Shown here: in pieces, positions 1-9,130 of the stretch
Position numbering within the stretch: position 1 is the first letter of the stretch
Layout of the letters: each line of letters opens with the position of its first letter
Origin: Chloroflexota bacterium
GTDB taxonomy: Bacteria > Chloroflexota > Dehalococcoidia > UBA2979
NCBI GenBank assembly: GCA_003670735.1
Contig: QWQU01000006.1
Coordinates: 1 to 48,482, forward strand
Direction of reading: 5' to 3'
DNA: 48,482 nucleotides
Notes under the pieces: generated by a model
What the model saw: the letters and a program-made list of their open reading frames with translations, nothing else
Told to the model about the DNA's origin: nothing
The model's database searches: none
Position numbers and translations under genes: made by a program

Positions 1-2
1 CG

Positions 3-1025
3 GCGCAGGTTGGGGCGTACTCGTCGCAGTCGGAGCCGAATGTCGGCATCGCGCGCGTGCCTGACTCGCGGATCGATGCGCTGGCGGCGGTGTTCAAGCC
101 GAAGAAGATCACGTACGCGGAGATTCGCTGGGTGGACTACCCGGTGGCGGGGTTCGGCGCCGAGGGGCCGGGCAACCGCTTCCTGGCGGAGATCGCCGGC
201 CTCGATGCGGTCGTGCATGTGGTGCGGGCATTCGAGGACGACTCGGTGCCGCATCCGGAGCAGACGGTTGATGCGCATCGCGACATCGAAGCGCTCGACC
301 TCGAACTGACGTTTGCGGACCTCGCGCTGATCGAGCGGCGATTGCAGCGTATCGAGTCAGAGATGCGCTCGATGAAGGTCGCTGACCGCGCACGGATCGA
401 GGAAGACCGCGATCTGCTGCAGCGGCTGCAGAAGGAGCTCGAAGCAGGGCACGCGATCCGGAGCGTCGCGCTCACGGAGGCCGAGCAGCGTGTGCTGGCT
501 GCGTACCAGTTTGTGACGCGCCTGCCGGTGATGGTGATCATCAACATCGGTGAGGACCAGCTCGCGAATGCGGCAGCACTCGAGGCGGAGTTCACGGAGC
601 GACACGGCGGCGATGGGATCGCGGTGTCGACGCTGTGTGCGAAGGTCGAGGCGGAACTTGCCTCGCTCGATGCGGAGGAGGCGGCGGAGTTCCGTCGCGA
701 TCTCGGGCTGCCCGAAGAGTCGCCGCTCGACCGCACGATCCAGGCGGCGTATTCGCTGCTGGGTCTGCAGTCGTTCATCACGGCGGGCGACGATGAGTGT
801 CGTGCGTGGACGGTGCGTCGCGGTGCGATGGCGCCGGAGGCGGCGGGCAAGATTCACAGCGATCTCGAGCGCGGGTTCATTCGCGCCGAGGTGTCGCGCT
901 GGGATGAGATGGTTGAGGCGGGTGGCTCGAACGCTGAGCTGAAGAAGCGCGGGAAGCTGCGCACCGAGGGGAAGCAGTACGTCGTGCAAGACGGCGACGT
1001 GATCAACATCCTCTTCAACGTGTGA
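3..1025 (+). CDS. ychF: Redox-regulated ATPase/GTPase YchF, 5' truncated by window edge
   Basis: Frame 3 is open from the window start (AQVGAYSSQSEPNVGIARVPDSRIDALAAVFKPKK...VDYPVAG) and ends in a TGS-like C-terminus (GKLRTEGKQYVVQDGDVINILFNV), typical of the YchF/DUF933 family. Confidence 0.93.
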   Translation, partial: AQVGAYSSQSEPNVGIARVPDSRIDALAAVFKPKKITYAEIRWVDYPVAGFGAEGPGNRFLAEIAGLDAVVHVVRAFEDDSVPHPEQTVDAHRDIEALDLELTFADLALIERRLQRIESEMRSMKVADRARIEEDRDLLQRLQKELEAGHAIRSVALTEAEQRVLAAYQFVTRLPVMVIINIGEDQLANAAALEAEFTERHGGDGIAVSTLCAKVEAELASLDAEEAAEFRRDLGLPEESPLDRTIQAAYSLLGLQSFITAGDDECRAWTVRRGAMAPEAAGKIHSDLERGFIRAEVSRWDEMVEAGGSNAELKKRGKLRTEGKQYVVQDGDVINILFNV

Positions 1026-1149
1026 CCGTGGGTCACGCCTAGGTGTGAGTGTCGCTCGGTGGTTGGCACTGATCGACTGATGTCGCGTTCGTCGGGCTCT
1101 GTGCGATCTCGGACGGCTCGGCTGGTGCCGAGGCCGGGCGCGGGCGGCT

Positions 1150-1178
1150 TTGCCGCTTGCCGCTTGCCGCTTGCCGCG
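1150..1178. repeat. Short tandem repeat, 7-bp unit gccgctt (about 3.5 copies)
   Basis: Direct reading: ttt-gccgctt-gccgctt-gccgctt-gccgc. Confidence 0.8.
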
Positions 1179-1185
1179 CCGGATC

Positions 1186-1265
1186 GTATTTCGCCCGCCC
1201 TCCCACCCTTATGCGAGGCTCCGCCTCGCGCTCCGCCGGGGCAAAGCCCCGGACCCCTTCGTGGT
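1186..1265. repeat. Intergenic palindromic repeat, copy A
   Basis: gtatttcgcccgccctcccacccttatgcgaggctccgcctcgcgctccgccggggcaaagccccggacccc; shares its core with 4381-4470, 9006-9093 and 11529-11590. Confidence 0.7.
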
Positions 1266-1427
1266 CGCTGAGTCACGTCGAACGCTTCGTCCGTATCGCC
1301 TCCTGGTCGATGCCTTGAACTACGCGCCGTGTGGAACGCACGGAACGCAGTAGGCGCGAGGTGATCGCGATGGTTCGTGCTGTTGATGTTGCGGCGGCGG
1401 GCTGTGGATGCCTCGTAGGATCGAGGG

Positions 1428-1829
1428 ATGGTGAGGAACTGGCTACGAGATGCGATGGTGCCTCGCTCGCTGCGCGGGTGGGCAGATGAGGTGCGTGGCG
1501 ACACGTTCGCGATCGCCTCGTCGCTACGTGATCGACGGACGCCGTTGCTGGCGAAGGTGCTAGGTGCGGCGGTGGTCGCCTATGCGTTCTCGCCAATCGA
1601 TCTGATTCCAGATTTTATCCCCGTTGTGGGATATCTCGATGACCTGGTGCTGGTGCCGATCGGGCTGCGGATCGTGCGCTCGATGATCCCGGCGGAGGTG
1701 CTGGCGGAGCATCGCGTGCGTGCGGCTCGGACGTCGGCGCGGGTGCAGGGCGTCGTCGGCGCTGGCTTCGTGGGAAGTGTCGGCGCATTCCTCGTGGGCT
1801 TCGTGATGTGGTGGTTCGGCCGCCGATAG
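1428..1829 (+). CDS. YkvA/DUF1232 family membrane protein
   Basis: AYAFSPIDLIPDFIPVVGYLDDLVLVPIGLRIV is the DUF1232 signature. Confidence 0.85.
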   Translation: MVRNWLRDAMVPRSLRGWADEVRGDTFAIASSLRDRRTPLLAKVLGAAVVAYAFSPIDLIPDFIPVVGYLDDLVLVPIGLRIVRSMIPAEVLAEHRVRAARTSARVQGVVGAGFVGSVGAFLVGFVMWWFGRR

Positions 1830-1847
1830 GCGGCGCGCTCTCGCGGT

Positions 1848-2312
1848 ATGGTGGCGCTGCCGGGTGCGAGGGATCTCGTGCTGGTCGGGGCAGGCGACGA
1901 GATGCGCGCGATCCTCGAGCTGAACGGGTACGCGGAGATCGGCGAGGGGCAGCAGCCCCTGTTTCGTCCGATTCCTGATGAGATCCGCGTGTTGAAACTG
2001 CCGACGACGATCGTGCTGCGAGCGATCTGGCGGGCTGAGCCCGGCGACGACGATCCGCCCGGGTATCTGCCGGTGGCACGGATCCTGCTCGATCACACGG
2101 AGCCGAATCACCGCTCGGAGCTGGGCCAACTGCCGGAGCTGTTCCGCGAGCCACTGGAGCGCTGGGATGGCGCGAGCGTGATCTTCGCGGCGTACACGCT
2201 GCACGTGAACTCCCTGGGCGATCACGTGCTCGCGTTCCCGAAGGCTGGGCTGCCGGAGCAGATGATTCGCATCCGGCTTGGGTCGGCGGTGTGGGGTCGC
2301 GTCGACGGGTGA
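1848..2312 (+). CDS. Hypothetical protein (154 aa)
   Basis: Open frame with high-GC codon usage between two supported genes on the same strand; family not recognised. Confidence 0.6.
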   Translation: MVALPGARDLVLVGAGDEMRAILELNGYAEIGEGQQPLFRPIPDEIRVLKLPTTIVLRAIWRAEPGDDDPPGYLPVARILLDHTEPNHRSELGQLPELFREPLERWDGASVIFAAYTLHVNSLGDHVLAFPKAGLPEQMIRIRLGSAVWGRVDG

Positions 2313-2385
2313 GCTCGGTACGAGCACGCGGCTGGGCTCGGTATAGTGGTGCGCGTTCAGGTGCTGGGCCTTCAGGAGGCTGGCG

Positions 2386-3273
2386 ATGGCAGACGAGCTG
2401 ACTCGTGCCGAGGTGCTGCAGACGATCACGGATGACGTCGAGCGCGCGCTGGGCGGTGGGATTCCGATCGCGGTGGCGACGGTGATGGATGTTGGCGAGC
2501 AGGTCGGCCTCGAGGTCGGCACGAAGATGATGATTCGCCGCGACGCGGTGGATTCCGAGGTCGGCTCGATCGATGGTGGCGGGCCGGTGGACGTGCAGGT
2601 GCGCGAGGGCGCGCAGTCATTGTTCGAGACGTTCCCGCGTGTCGCGCTGCAGATCCTCTACATCGGCCAAGAGCACAACGTTGTGACTCGACGGTCGCAG
2701 GCGAAGCCGGGCGATGCGCGGTTGATGCTCGAGCTGTTCGAGGCGCCGCCACAGCTTGTGATCGCGGGTGGCGGACACGTCGGCCTCGCGGTGGCGACGA
2801 TCGCTGAGATCGTGGGCTTCGACATCACCATCGTGGACGACCGCCAGGAGTTCGCCAACCCTGAGCGCTTCCCGATGGCGAAGAGCGTGATCTGGGGCGA
2901 CTTCGGTGAGGTGTTCGATGCGATGGACCTGGGTGCGTCGCACTCGATCGTGCTCGTGTCACGCGGGCATCAGCAGGACACGATCTCGCTGCGGCACACG
3001 GTGTCGCGAGGCGTGGGCTACGTGGGGATGATCGGCAGTCAGCGACGCACCGGGACGGTGCTGCAGATGCTGATCGATGAGGGCATCCCGGAGGCGGACA
3101 TCGCGAAGGTGCACACGCCGATCGGGCTCGACATCAACGCTGAGACGCCGGAGGAGATCGCGCTGTCGATCCTTGCGGAGATCGTGCTGGTCCGAAAGGG
3201 CGGCACGGGCGTGAAGCTGTCGACGATCAAGGGCGCGAACGCTCGTCGAAACTCGAGCGCGCCGGTCGGCTAG
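2386..3273 (+). CDS. XdhC/CoxI family protein (molybdenum hydroxylase accessory factor)
   Basis: APPQLVIAGGGHVGLAVATIAEIVGFDITIVDDRQEFANPERFP...YVGMIGSQRRTG...HTPIGLDINAETPEEIALSILAEIV: XdhC Rossmann C-terminal domain. Confidence 0.9.
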   Translation: MADELTRAEVLQTITDDVERALGGGIPIAVATVMDVGEQVGLEVGTKMMIRRDAVDSEVGSIDGGGPVDVQVREGAQSLFETFPRVALQILYIGQEHNVVTRRSQAKPGDARLMLELFEAPPQLVIAGGGHVGLAVATIAEIVGFDITIVDDRQEFANPERFPMAKSVIWGDFGEVFDAMDLGASHSIVLVSRGHQQDTISLRHTVSRGVGYVGMIGSQRRTGTVLQMLIDEGIPEADIAKVHTPIGLDINAETPEEIALSILAEIVLVRKGGTGVKLSTIKGANARRNSSAPVG

Positions 3274-3424
3274 CAGACTTCGTCTGTACTTGCCCAGCTC
3301 CTCGGGTAGTCGCGACGGAACTCGTCGCATCGCGCTTCTGGGGTGGCCATTCACTCTGTTTACGTGCGCGTTCGATGCTTCAGCGCGGTGTCAGGTAGCG
3401 CTTGCGCGAGCGTGATAATCTATC

Positions 3425-3573
3425 GCCATTCGTGATGGCATGAGGCCGGAGCCGAGTAGAGGCTCGGTCCCGAGCGTGCCAGCGAACCGCTTCGCCAGCC
3501 CCTTCCGAGAAGAGTACGGCCTTCTCGGGGGTATCCCTCTGGGGCAAGAGGGCCGACGCGAGTCGGCCCTCTT
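3425..3573 (+). promoter_or_regulatory. Structured 5' leader / candidate attenuator or riboswitch upstream of the XdhC/CoxI-domain gene
   Basis: Series of hairpins: gccat/atggc (3425-3439), ccgag/ctcgg (3452-3467), gcgaa/ttcgc (3482-3495), ccgagaag/cttctcgg (3505-3528), then 12-bp aagagggccgac-gcga-gtcggccctctt (3546-3573). The last 5' arm overlaps an alternative ccctct/agaggg pairing. Confidence 0.55.
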
Positions 3574-3742
3574 GCTTTCCGCCTCGGAGGCACCCTCGCC
3601 TGTATTTACGGGGTGTTCGGGCGGCTGGATTCCTCCGATCGTGCTGGCGATGGTTGCTGACGAGATTTGTTATGATTAGCGGGCTCGCCTCGCGATCCTC
3701 GAAGGAGGGTTGGTGGGGGCGAGTCGGTACGGGAGACATGTC

Positions 3743-4060
3743 ATGAGCCTTGAACTGTTCAAGGAACTGCGTGAGGCGCAGGCACAGGGCGAGCGCCGTG
3801 TGCTGGCGACGGTCGCGACGACGCTCGGCTCGACGCCGCGCGGTCCTGGCGCGCACTTGCTGCTGCGGCCGGACGGGACATTTACGGGCACCATCGGTGG
3901 TGGCTGTGGTGAGGCCGAGGTCTGGCAGGAGGCGATGGAGACGATGCAGGACGGTCGTCCGCGCATCGTGAAGGTCGATCTCACGGAGCCGGTGGACGGC
4001 GACGACAAGATCTGCGGCGGCGTGATGGAGATCTTCATCGAGCGCGTCTCGGGTTCGTAA
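3743..4060 (+). CDS. XdhC/CoxI N-terminal domain protein
   Basis: VLATVATTLGSTPRGPGAHLLLRPDGTFTGTIGGGCGEAEV is the XdhC_CoxI signature. Confidence 0.88.
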   Translation: MSLELFKELREAQAQGERRVLATVATTLGSTPRGPGAHLLLRPDGTFTGTIGGGCGEAEVWQEAMETMQDGRPRIVKVDLTEPVDGDDKICGGVMEIFIERVSGS

Positions 4061-4139
4061 GTTCGTCATTCGCAATCCGCGCGAAACGCGCAGGTCGTAT
4101 TCCTGGTAGGCGTTTCATTGAGCGCGGAGGGAGCCTCAC

Positions 4140-4304
4140 ATGTTCGGTAGTCTGGGCTGGCAAGAGCTGCTGATCGTGCTCGTGATCCTGGCGCTGGTGT
4201 TCGGCGCTTCGCGCGTGGGTGCGATCGGTGGCGCACTCGGGCGCGGGATTCGTGAGTTCCGCAGTGAGTCGGGCGGCGAGAAGCCGAAGGACAAGACTGA
4301 GTAA
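4140..4304 (+). CDS. tatA: Sec-independent translocase TatA/TatE-type protein (54 aa)
   Basis: [54 protein letters not shown]: one TM helix, FG hinge, amphipathic helix; upstream cggaggga RBS. Below the ORF-track length cutoff. Confidence 0.88.
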   Translation: MFGSLGWQELLIVLVILALVFGASRVGAIGGALGRGIREFRSESGGEKPKDKTE

Positions 4305-4348
4305 CTCTCTTCTGGGCGCGATGCGCGCTGTCGGAATGAAGCAATGAG

Positions 4349-4377
4349 AACGGGGAGCGGCGCAGCCGCTCCCCGTT
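4349..4377 (+). terminator. Hairpin terminator after tatA
   Basis: aacggggagcggc-gca-gccgctccccgtt, perfect 13-bp stem followed by tctgta. Confidence 0.65.
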
Positions 4378-4380
4378 TCT

Positions 4381-4470
4381 GTATGTATCCCGCCCTCCCA
4401 CCCTGTGAGGGGCTTCGCCCCTCGACCCCACTGGGGCTTTGCCCCCGACCCCTTCCGGACGTGCGGCATA
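4381..4470. repeat. Intergenic palindromic repeat, copy B
   Basis: gtatcccgccctcccaccctgtgaggggcttcgcccctcgaccccactggggctttgcccccgacccc; same core and hairpin order as the other copies. Confidence 0.6.
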
Positions 4471-4532
4471 CTCGACGGCTCGAGGCGACGCTTGCCTCGC
4501 GCTGATCGCGAGATCGGAAGTGCGTATCGTGA

Positions 4533-5951
4533 GTGCTCGAGGTGCGCATGGCTGGTGTGGGGATTCGTGAGCGTGGGGCGCTGCTACTCGGCCGAGGGGC
4601 CGGGGAGGCGGTGCGTCGGCTGGGGCGCGGTGGCGGGACGGCATTGCCAGGGCTCGTTGCGGGGCGGCTCGCGCCGGGACTGCTCGAGGCATGCGCGTCG
4701 CAGCTCGGGCACGGGCTGATCACGGTCACGGGGACGAACGGCAAGACGACGACGTCGCACCTGATCAGCGCTGCCGCGCGGATCGCGGGACTGCACCCGC
4801 TGCACAACCGATCGGGCTCGAACCTGGAGCGCGGGGTGATCTCGACGTTTGTGGGCGAGGTCGATGGCACGGGGACGATGCCGGGCGCCGCGGATCGCCT
4901 CGGGGTGATCGAGCTGGACGAGGCGGTGTGGCCGCGGCTGCTGCCGAGCCTGCGCCCGCGCGTGGCGGTGTTCCTCAACCTGTTTCGCGACCAGCTCGAT
5001 CGCTACGGCGAGGTCGATTCGGTCGCCGAGGGCTGGCAGCGCGCGCTGGCGGCGTATCCGTTTCTCACAACGCTGGTGCTGAACGTCGATGACCCCTCGG
5101 TGGCTGCGCTCGCGGAAGGCAATGCAGCGCGCGAGGTGATCGGGTTTGGGATTGAAGACGTTGGTGTCGCACTCGACGGTGCGGAGCACGCCTCGGACGC
5201 GCGGTTCTGCGTGTGTGGTGCGACGTATCGCTACGACGCGGTGTATATGGGCCACGTCGGTGTGTGGCGCTGCGATGCCTGTGGGCGCGCGCGACCGACG
5301 CCGGTTGTGTCCGCTCGGAACATTCGGCTCGGGACGGACAGCACGACGTTCGAGCTCGTGGTTGGGCGAGAGGTGACTGAGGTCACGATTCCGCTCGCGG
5401 GGCTGTACTCGGTGTACAACGCGTTGGCCGCGGCGGCGGGCGCACATGCGCTTGGGTTGCCGTTGGAGGCGACGACGCGCGCATTGGCCGAGTCGGGGCC
5501 GGCGTTTGGGCGGCAGGAGCGATTCGCACTCGATGGCCGGATGGTGCGGGTGCTGCTCGCGAAGAACCCGACGGGGCTGAACGAGGTGATCCGCACGCTG
5601 CTCGCGCTGCCGGATGACGCGACGCTGCTTGCGCTGCTGAACGATGGCATCCAGGACGGGCAGGACGTGTCGTGGATCTACGACGCGGACCTCGAGCGAC
5701 TCGCGGAACGCGAGTTCAGGCTGATCGTGTCGGGTGATCGCGCGGATGACCTCGCGCTGCGGTGCGCGGTGGCGGGGCTCGAACCGCGCATGGTGGAGCG
5801 CGACATTGCGTTCGCATTGAACGCAGCGATCGCGGCGACGCCGGTCGGTGGTCGGATCGAAATCATCGCGACGTATACGGCGATGATGGCGATCCGCGGG
5901 ATGCTGGCGACGCGCACGGGCGCGCAGCCGTACTGGGAATCGACGGAATGA
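4533..5951 (+). CDS. murT: Lipid II isoglutaminyl synthase, MurT subunit (Mur ligase + DUF1727); start may be 4548
   Basis: LITVTGTNGKTTTSHLISAAARIAGLHPLHNRSGSNLERGV...ELDEAVWPRLLP...FLNLFRDQLDRYGE...CDACGRARP...; C-terminus overlaps gatD. Confidence 0.9.
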   Translation: MLEVRMAGVGIRERGALLLGRGAGEAVRRLGRGGGTALPGLVAGRLAPGLLEACASQLGHGLITVTGTNGKTTTSHLISAAARIAGLHPLHNRSGSNLERGVISTFVGEVDGTGTMPGAADRLGVIELDEAVWPRLLPSLRPRVAVFLNLFRDQLDRYGEVDSVAEGWQRALAAYPFLTTLVLNVDDPSVAALAEGNAAREVIGFGIEDVGVALDGAEHASDARFCVCGATYRYDAVYMGHVGVWRCDACGRARPTPVVSARNIRLGTDSTTFELVVGREVTEVTIPLAGLYSVYNALAAAAGAHALGLPLEATTRALAESGPAFGRQERFALDGRMVRVLLAKNPTGLNEVIRTLLALPDDATLLALLNDGIQDGQDVSWIYDADLERLAEREFRLIVSGDRADDLALRCAVAGLEPRMVERDIAFALNAAIAATPVGGRIEIIATYTAMMAIRGMLATRTGAQPYWESTE

Positions 5952-6718
5952 CGAGCGAGATGCCTCGCACGATTCGCGTCGTGACGCTCTATCCGGAAGT
6001 GATGGATGTGTATGCCGACCGCGGCAATCTGCTGGCGGTGCAGGCGCGCTGTCGCGCGCTCGGTGTTGGCGTCGAGGTGATCGCGATCGGGCTGGGCGAT
6101 GCGCTGCCGAGCGAGGCGGACCTCGTGCTGATCGGTGGCGGGCAGGACCGCGAGCAGCGGCGGATCGCGCCGGACCTCGCGGCGAAGGGCTCGGCGCTGC
6201 GCGCGTGGGCAGACTCGGGCACGGCGATGCTCGCGGTGTGCGGCGGGTTCCAGCTGTTTGGGAACTTCTATCGCACTGGTGCGGGCGAGGAACTGCCGGG
6301 AGTCGGGCTGTTCGATGTGACGACGGTCGCTCCGGCACCGGGGATGCCTCGCTGCATCGGGGACATGCTCGCGCAGTCTGAGGTGCCGGGTGTGGGCGAG
6401 CTCGTGGGGTTCGAGAACCACGGCGGGCGCACGTACCTGGGGCCGCAGGGGCAGCCGTTCGCGCGTGTGCAGCACGGCTTTGGCAACAACGGCGACGACG
6501 GCACTGAGGGTGCGGTGTATCGCGAGGCGATCGGGACGTACCTGCACGGGTCGGTGCTGCCGAAGAACCCCGCACTGCTCGACCGACTGATCCTGGCGGC
6601 ACTGCGGCATCGCTACGGCGCCGAGGCGACGATCGAGCGGTCTCGTGATGAGTACGCGGAGCGGGCGCATCGCGCCGCTGCCGAGGTGGCTCGCCGCAAG
6701 GGTCGCCCGAACTCGTAA
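5948..6718 (+). CDS. gatD: Lipid II isoglutaminyl synthase, GatD glutamine amidotransferase subunit
   Basis: ATGA overlap with murT; LVLIGGGQDREQRRIAPDL, MLAVCGGFQLFGNFY (nucleophile Cys), GTYLHGSVLPKNP. Confidence 0.9.
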   Translation: MTSEMPRTIRVVTLYPEVMDVYADRGNLLAVQARCRALGVGVEVIAIGLGDALPSEADLVLIGGGQDREQRRIAPDLAAKGSALRAWADSGTAMLAVCGGFQLFGNFYRTGAGEELPGVGLFDVTTVAPAPGMPRCIGDMLAQSEVPGVGELVGFENHGGRTYLGPQGQPFARVQHGFGNNGDDGTEGAVYREAIGTYLHGSVLPKNPALLDRLILAALRHRYGAEATIERSRDEYAERAHRAAAEVARRKGRPNS

Positions 6719-6763
6719 GCAGGTGCGCGCGTACGATCGCGCGGTGATCCGATAGGAGCGCAC

Positions 6764-7648
6764 GTGCCGTTCTCGTTGCTTCCGTTGTTGGCGATCGAGA
6801 TTCCGTGGTCACCGAACATCTTTGTGCTGGGCGGGTTCGTGCTGACGTGGCACGGGCTGTTCACGGCGTTCGGGATCCTCGCGGGCGTGCAGTTAGCGCT
6901 GCGCATGGGGCAGCGAGTGCGCTATGACCCGGACGAGGCGTACACGCTGGCGCTGGTGGGCGTGCCGTCGGGCATCCTCGGTGCGCGCGCGCTGTATGTG
7001 GCCGAGCACTGGGAGTACTACCGCGACTCGCCGCTCTCGATCCTCGCGCTGAACGAGGGCGGCATCTCGGTGTGGGGTGCGGTGCTCGGCGGATTGATCG
7101 GGGCGGCGCTGTTCGCGAAGTGGCGCGGCTATCCGATCGCGCGCGGACTGGACATCGCGTCGTTCGGGATTGTGATCGGGCTCGCGATTGGGCGACTCGG
7201 CGACCTCGTGAATGGCGAGCACTGCGCACGTGTGACGGGTCTGCCGTGGGGCGTGACGTACACGAACCCGATCTCGCCGGGCTTCGTGTGCGAGGCGCGG
7301 CCTGAGGTGAACTTTCTGCCGGTGCACCCGGCGACGACGTACGAGCTGTTCGTGCTGCTGGCGATGATGGGCGTGATGTACTGGCTGTTCACGCACCTGT
7401 TTGCGCGCCGACCGGCGCTGACGTTCTTCGTGTTCCTCTACGGCTACTCGGTGACGCGGTTCTTCCTGACGATGTTGCGTGTGGACTCGGACGTGATCGC
7501 GTTCGGGCTGCGCACGCCGCAACTGGTCTCGGTGGTGACGGCGATCGTGGCGCTACCGCTCGTGCTGATCGCACTGTGGCGGCCGCTGGAGATAGTCGCG
7601 CCAACGATGCCGCCGAACCGCATTCCCGTGCAGCGCACGGGCCGCTAG
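6764..7648 (+). CDS. lgt: Prolipoprotein diacylglyceryl transferase (GTG start)
   Basis: TWHGLFTAFGILAG...GISVWGAVLGGLIGAALFAKWRG...GLAIGRLGDLVNGEHCA...HPATTYELFVLL. Confidence 0.85.
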   Translation: MPFSLLPLLAIEIPWSPNIFVLGGFVLTWHGLFTAFGILAGVQLALRMGQRVRYDPDEAYTLALVGVPSGILGARALYVAEHWEYYRDSPLSILALNEGGISVWGAVLGGLIGAALFAKWRGYPIARGLDIASFGIVIGLAIGRLGDLVNGEHCARVTGLPWGVTYTNPISPGFVCEARPEVNFLPVHPATTYELFVLLAMMGVMYWLFTHLFARRPALTFFVFLYGYSVTRFFLTMLRVDSDVIAFGLRTPQLVSVVTAIVALPLVLIALWRPLEIVAPTMPPNRIPVQRTGR

Positions 7649-7653
7649 CGCGC

Positions 7654-7908
7654 ATGACCTCGAGCCATCCGATGCATGAGGTGGTGTTGTACTCGTCGCC
7701 GGGGTGTCACCTCTGTGAGCAGGCGGCGGATGCGCTGCGATCGCTGCAGCGTGGACGGCCATTCACGTGGACCGAGGTGGACATTCACTCGGACCCGGAT
7801 TTGGAGAAGCGTTACCTGCTCGAGATCCCAGTGATCGAGGTCGATGGGATCGTGGTGACGCAGGCGCCGATCGAGATCAACAAGGTGCGCTTCGCCCTAC
7901 TGTCGTAG
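7654..7908 (+). CDS. Glutaredoxin-like (DUF836-type) protein
   Basis: VVLYSSPGCHLCEQAADALRSL...IPVIEVDGIVVTQAPIE; CxxC thioredoxin-fold motif. Confidence 0.82.
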   Translation: MTSSHPMHEVVLYSSPGCHLCEQAADALRSLQRGRPFTWTEVDIHSDPDLEKRYLLEIPVIEVDGIVVTQAPIEINKVRFALLS

Positions 7909-8029
7909 GCGGCGCGCCGCCTTTGGCCCAGCTTCTTAAAGGGTCAGGCGATAGCACTGACTGGCGTCGCTTCTGGGGAGCGCGCCCGGATGCTGAATGC
8001 GTGGGCGTCGAACGACTCGTTTGGGCTCG

Positions 8030-8857
8030 CTAGATGCGGCCGGTGAGCGAGAGTGCGATCACGAGCAGGCCGAGTACGACTCGATAGATCACGAACGGGC
8101 GCAGCGAGTGCGTCGAGAGATACCGCAGCAGGAAGTGGATCACGATCGCGCCGAGCACGGCCGAGGTGATCGCTCCTGCGAGCAGGACACCGATGTCGAG
8201 TGGCTCGTGATGCACGACGGCCTTCGTGAGCGTGAGCACGGCGGCGCCGGCGATCGCGGGTACTGAGAGCAGGAATGAGAAGCGGGTCGCGGTGACGCGG
8301 TCAAAGCCCAGGAAACGCGCGGCGGTGATGGTGATGCCTGCGCGCGAGACGCCGGGCAGTAGCGCGATCGCCTGAGCGGCACCGATCAGCAGCGCGTCCT
8401 TCGCGCCGACGTTCTCTTCGCCGGCGCGGCGAGAGGCCGCGCGATCGGCGAGGCCGAGCAGCAGACCGAAGCCGAGCAGGAATGCGCCGACGAGCCAGGG
8501 CTGGCGGACGTGTGCCTCGATGAAGGAGTCGAGGAGTGCGCCGGCGATCACTGCGGGGATAGTGCCGAGGACGATCCATGCGCCGAGGCGTGCGCGCGCG
8601 TCCCACCTCGAGATGGCCGCGCCGTGGCGGGCGATCGCGCGAACGGCGGCGGTGGCGATGTCCCAGAACTCGCGCCAGAAGTAGATGACGGTGGCGCTGA
8701 GGGTGCCGACGTGCAGGCCGACGTCGAAGGTGAGGCTGGATGCGCCGCCGCCGATCAGGTTGGGGGCGAGGACGAGGTGGCCGGAGGAGGAGATGGGGAG
8801 GAACTCGGCGAGGGCCTGGATGACGCCGAGGATGATGGCGCGGACGTAGTCGTGCAT
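8030..8857 (-). CDS. uppP: Undecaprenyl-diphosphate phosphatase
   Basis: AIILGVIQALAEFLPISSSGHLVLAPNLIG...LLPGVSRAGITITAARFLGFDRVTATRFSFLLSVPAIAGA. Confidence 0.95.
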   Translation of the reverse strand: MHDYVRAIILGVIQALAEFLPISSSGHLVLAPNLIGGGASSLTFDVGLHVGTLSATVIYFWREFWDIATAAVRAIARHGAAISRWDARARLGAWIVLGTIPAVIAGALLDSFIEAHVRQPWLVGAFLLGFGLLLGLADRAASRRAGEENVGAKDALLIGAAQAIALLPGVSRAGITITAARFLGFDRVTATRFSFLLSVPAIAGAAVLTLTKAVVHHEPLDIGVLLAGAITSAVLGAIVIHFLLRYLSTHSLRPFVIYRVVLGLLVIALSLTGRI

Positions 8858-8983
8858 GCGGTGTCACTCCTCGCGCGGCTGGTGTCCTCGGAGGCTACGC
8901 GCGGGAGGTTGCTGGCGCATCTTCCGCTGGTGATTGGTGTGCGAGCGACATGCGCCTGGTGACGCATTGAGGGCACGAGGAGT

Positions 8984-9093
8984 CGGGGCGGCGCTGCGCG
9001 CCGTTTGTATTTCGCCCACCCACCCACCCTTATGCGAGGGCTTGCCCTCGCGCTCCCTTCGGAGCGTGTGTTGTTACCTCGAACGTTGTTACG
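8984..9093. repeat. Intergenic palindromic repeat, copy C
   Basis: gtcggggcggcgctgcgcgccgtttgtatttcgcccacccacccacccttatgcgagggcttgccctcgcgctcccttcggagcgtgtgttgttacctcgaacgttg. Confidence 0.7.
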
Positions 9094-9130
9094 ACTCGCG
9101 TTCGAACCGGTGTCGAGTGGACCTCGAGCG

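Noticed and set aside
3425-3573. Assignment as a Moco, T-box or cobalamin riboswitch
   Set aside because: Gene context suggests Moco, but I could not match conserved strings of these families; left as unclassified structured leader.
4405-4719. ORFs with PRPHWGFAPDPF or PPSHPYARLRLALRRGKAPDPF-like peptides
   Set aside because: Translations of the intergenic palindromic repeat, not proteins.
4584-6812. 742-aa minus-strand ORF
   Set aside because: Antisense to well-supported murT-gatD; Arg/His/Ala-rich shadow ORF caused by high GC at third codon positions.
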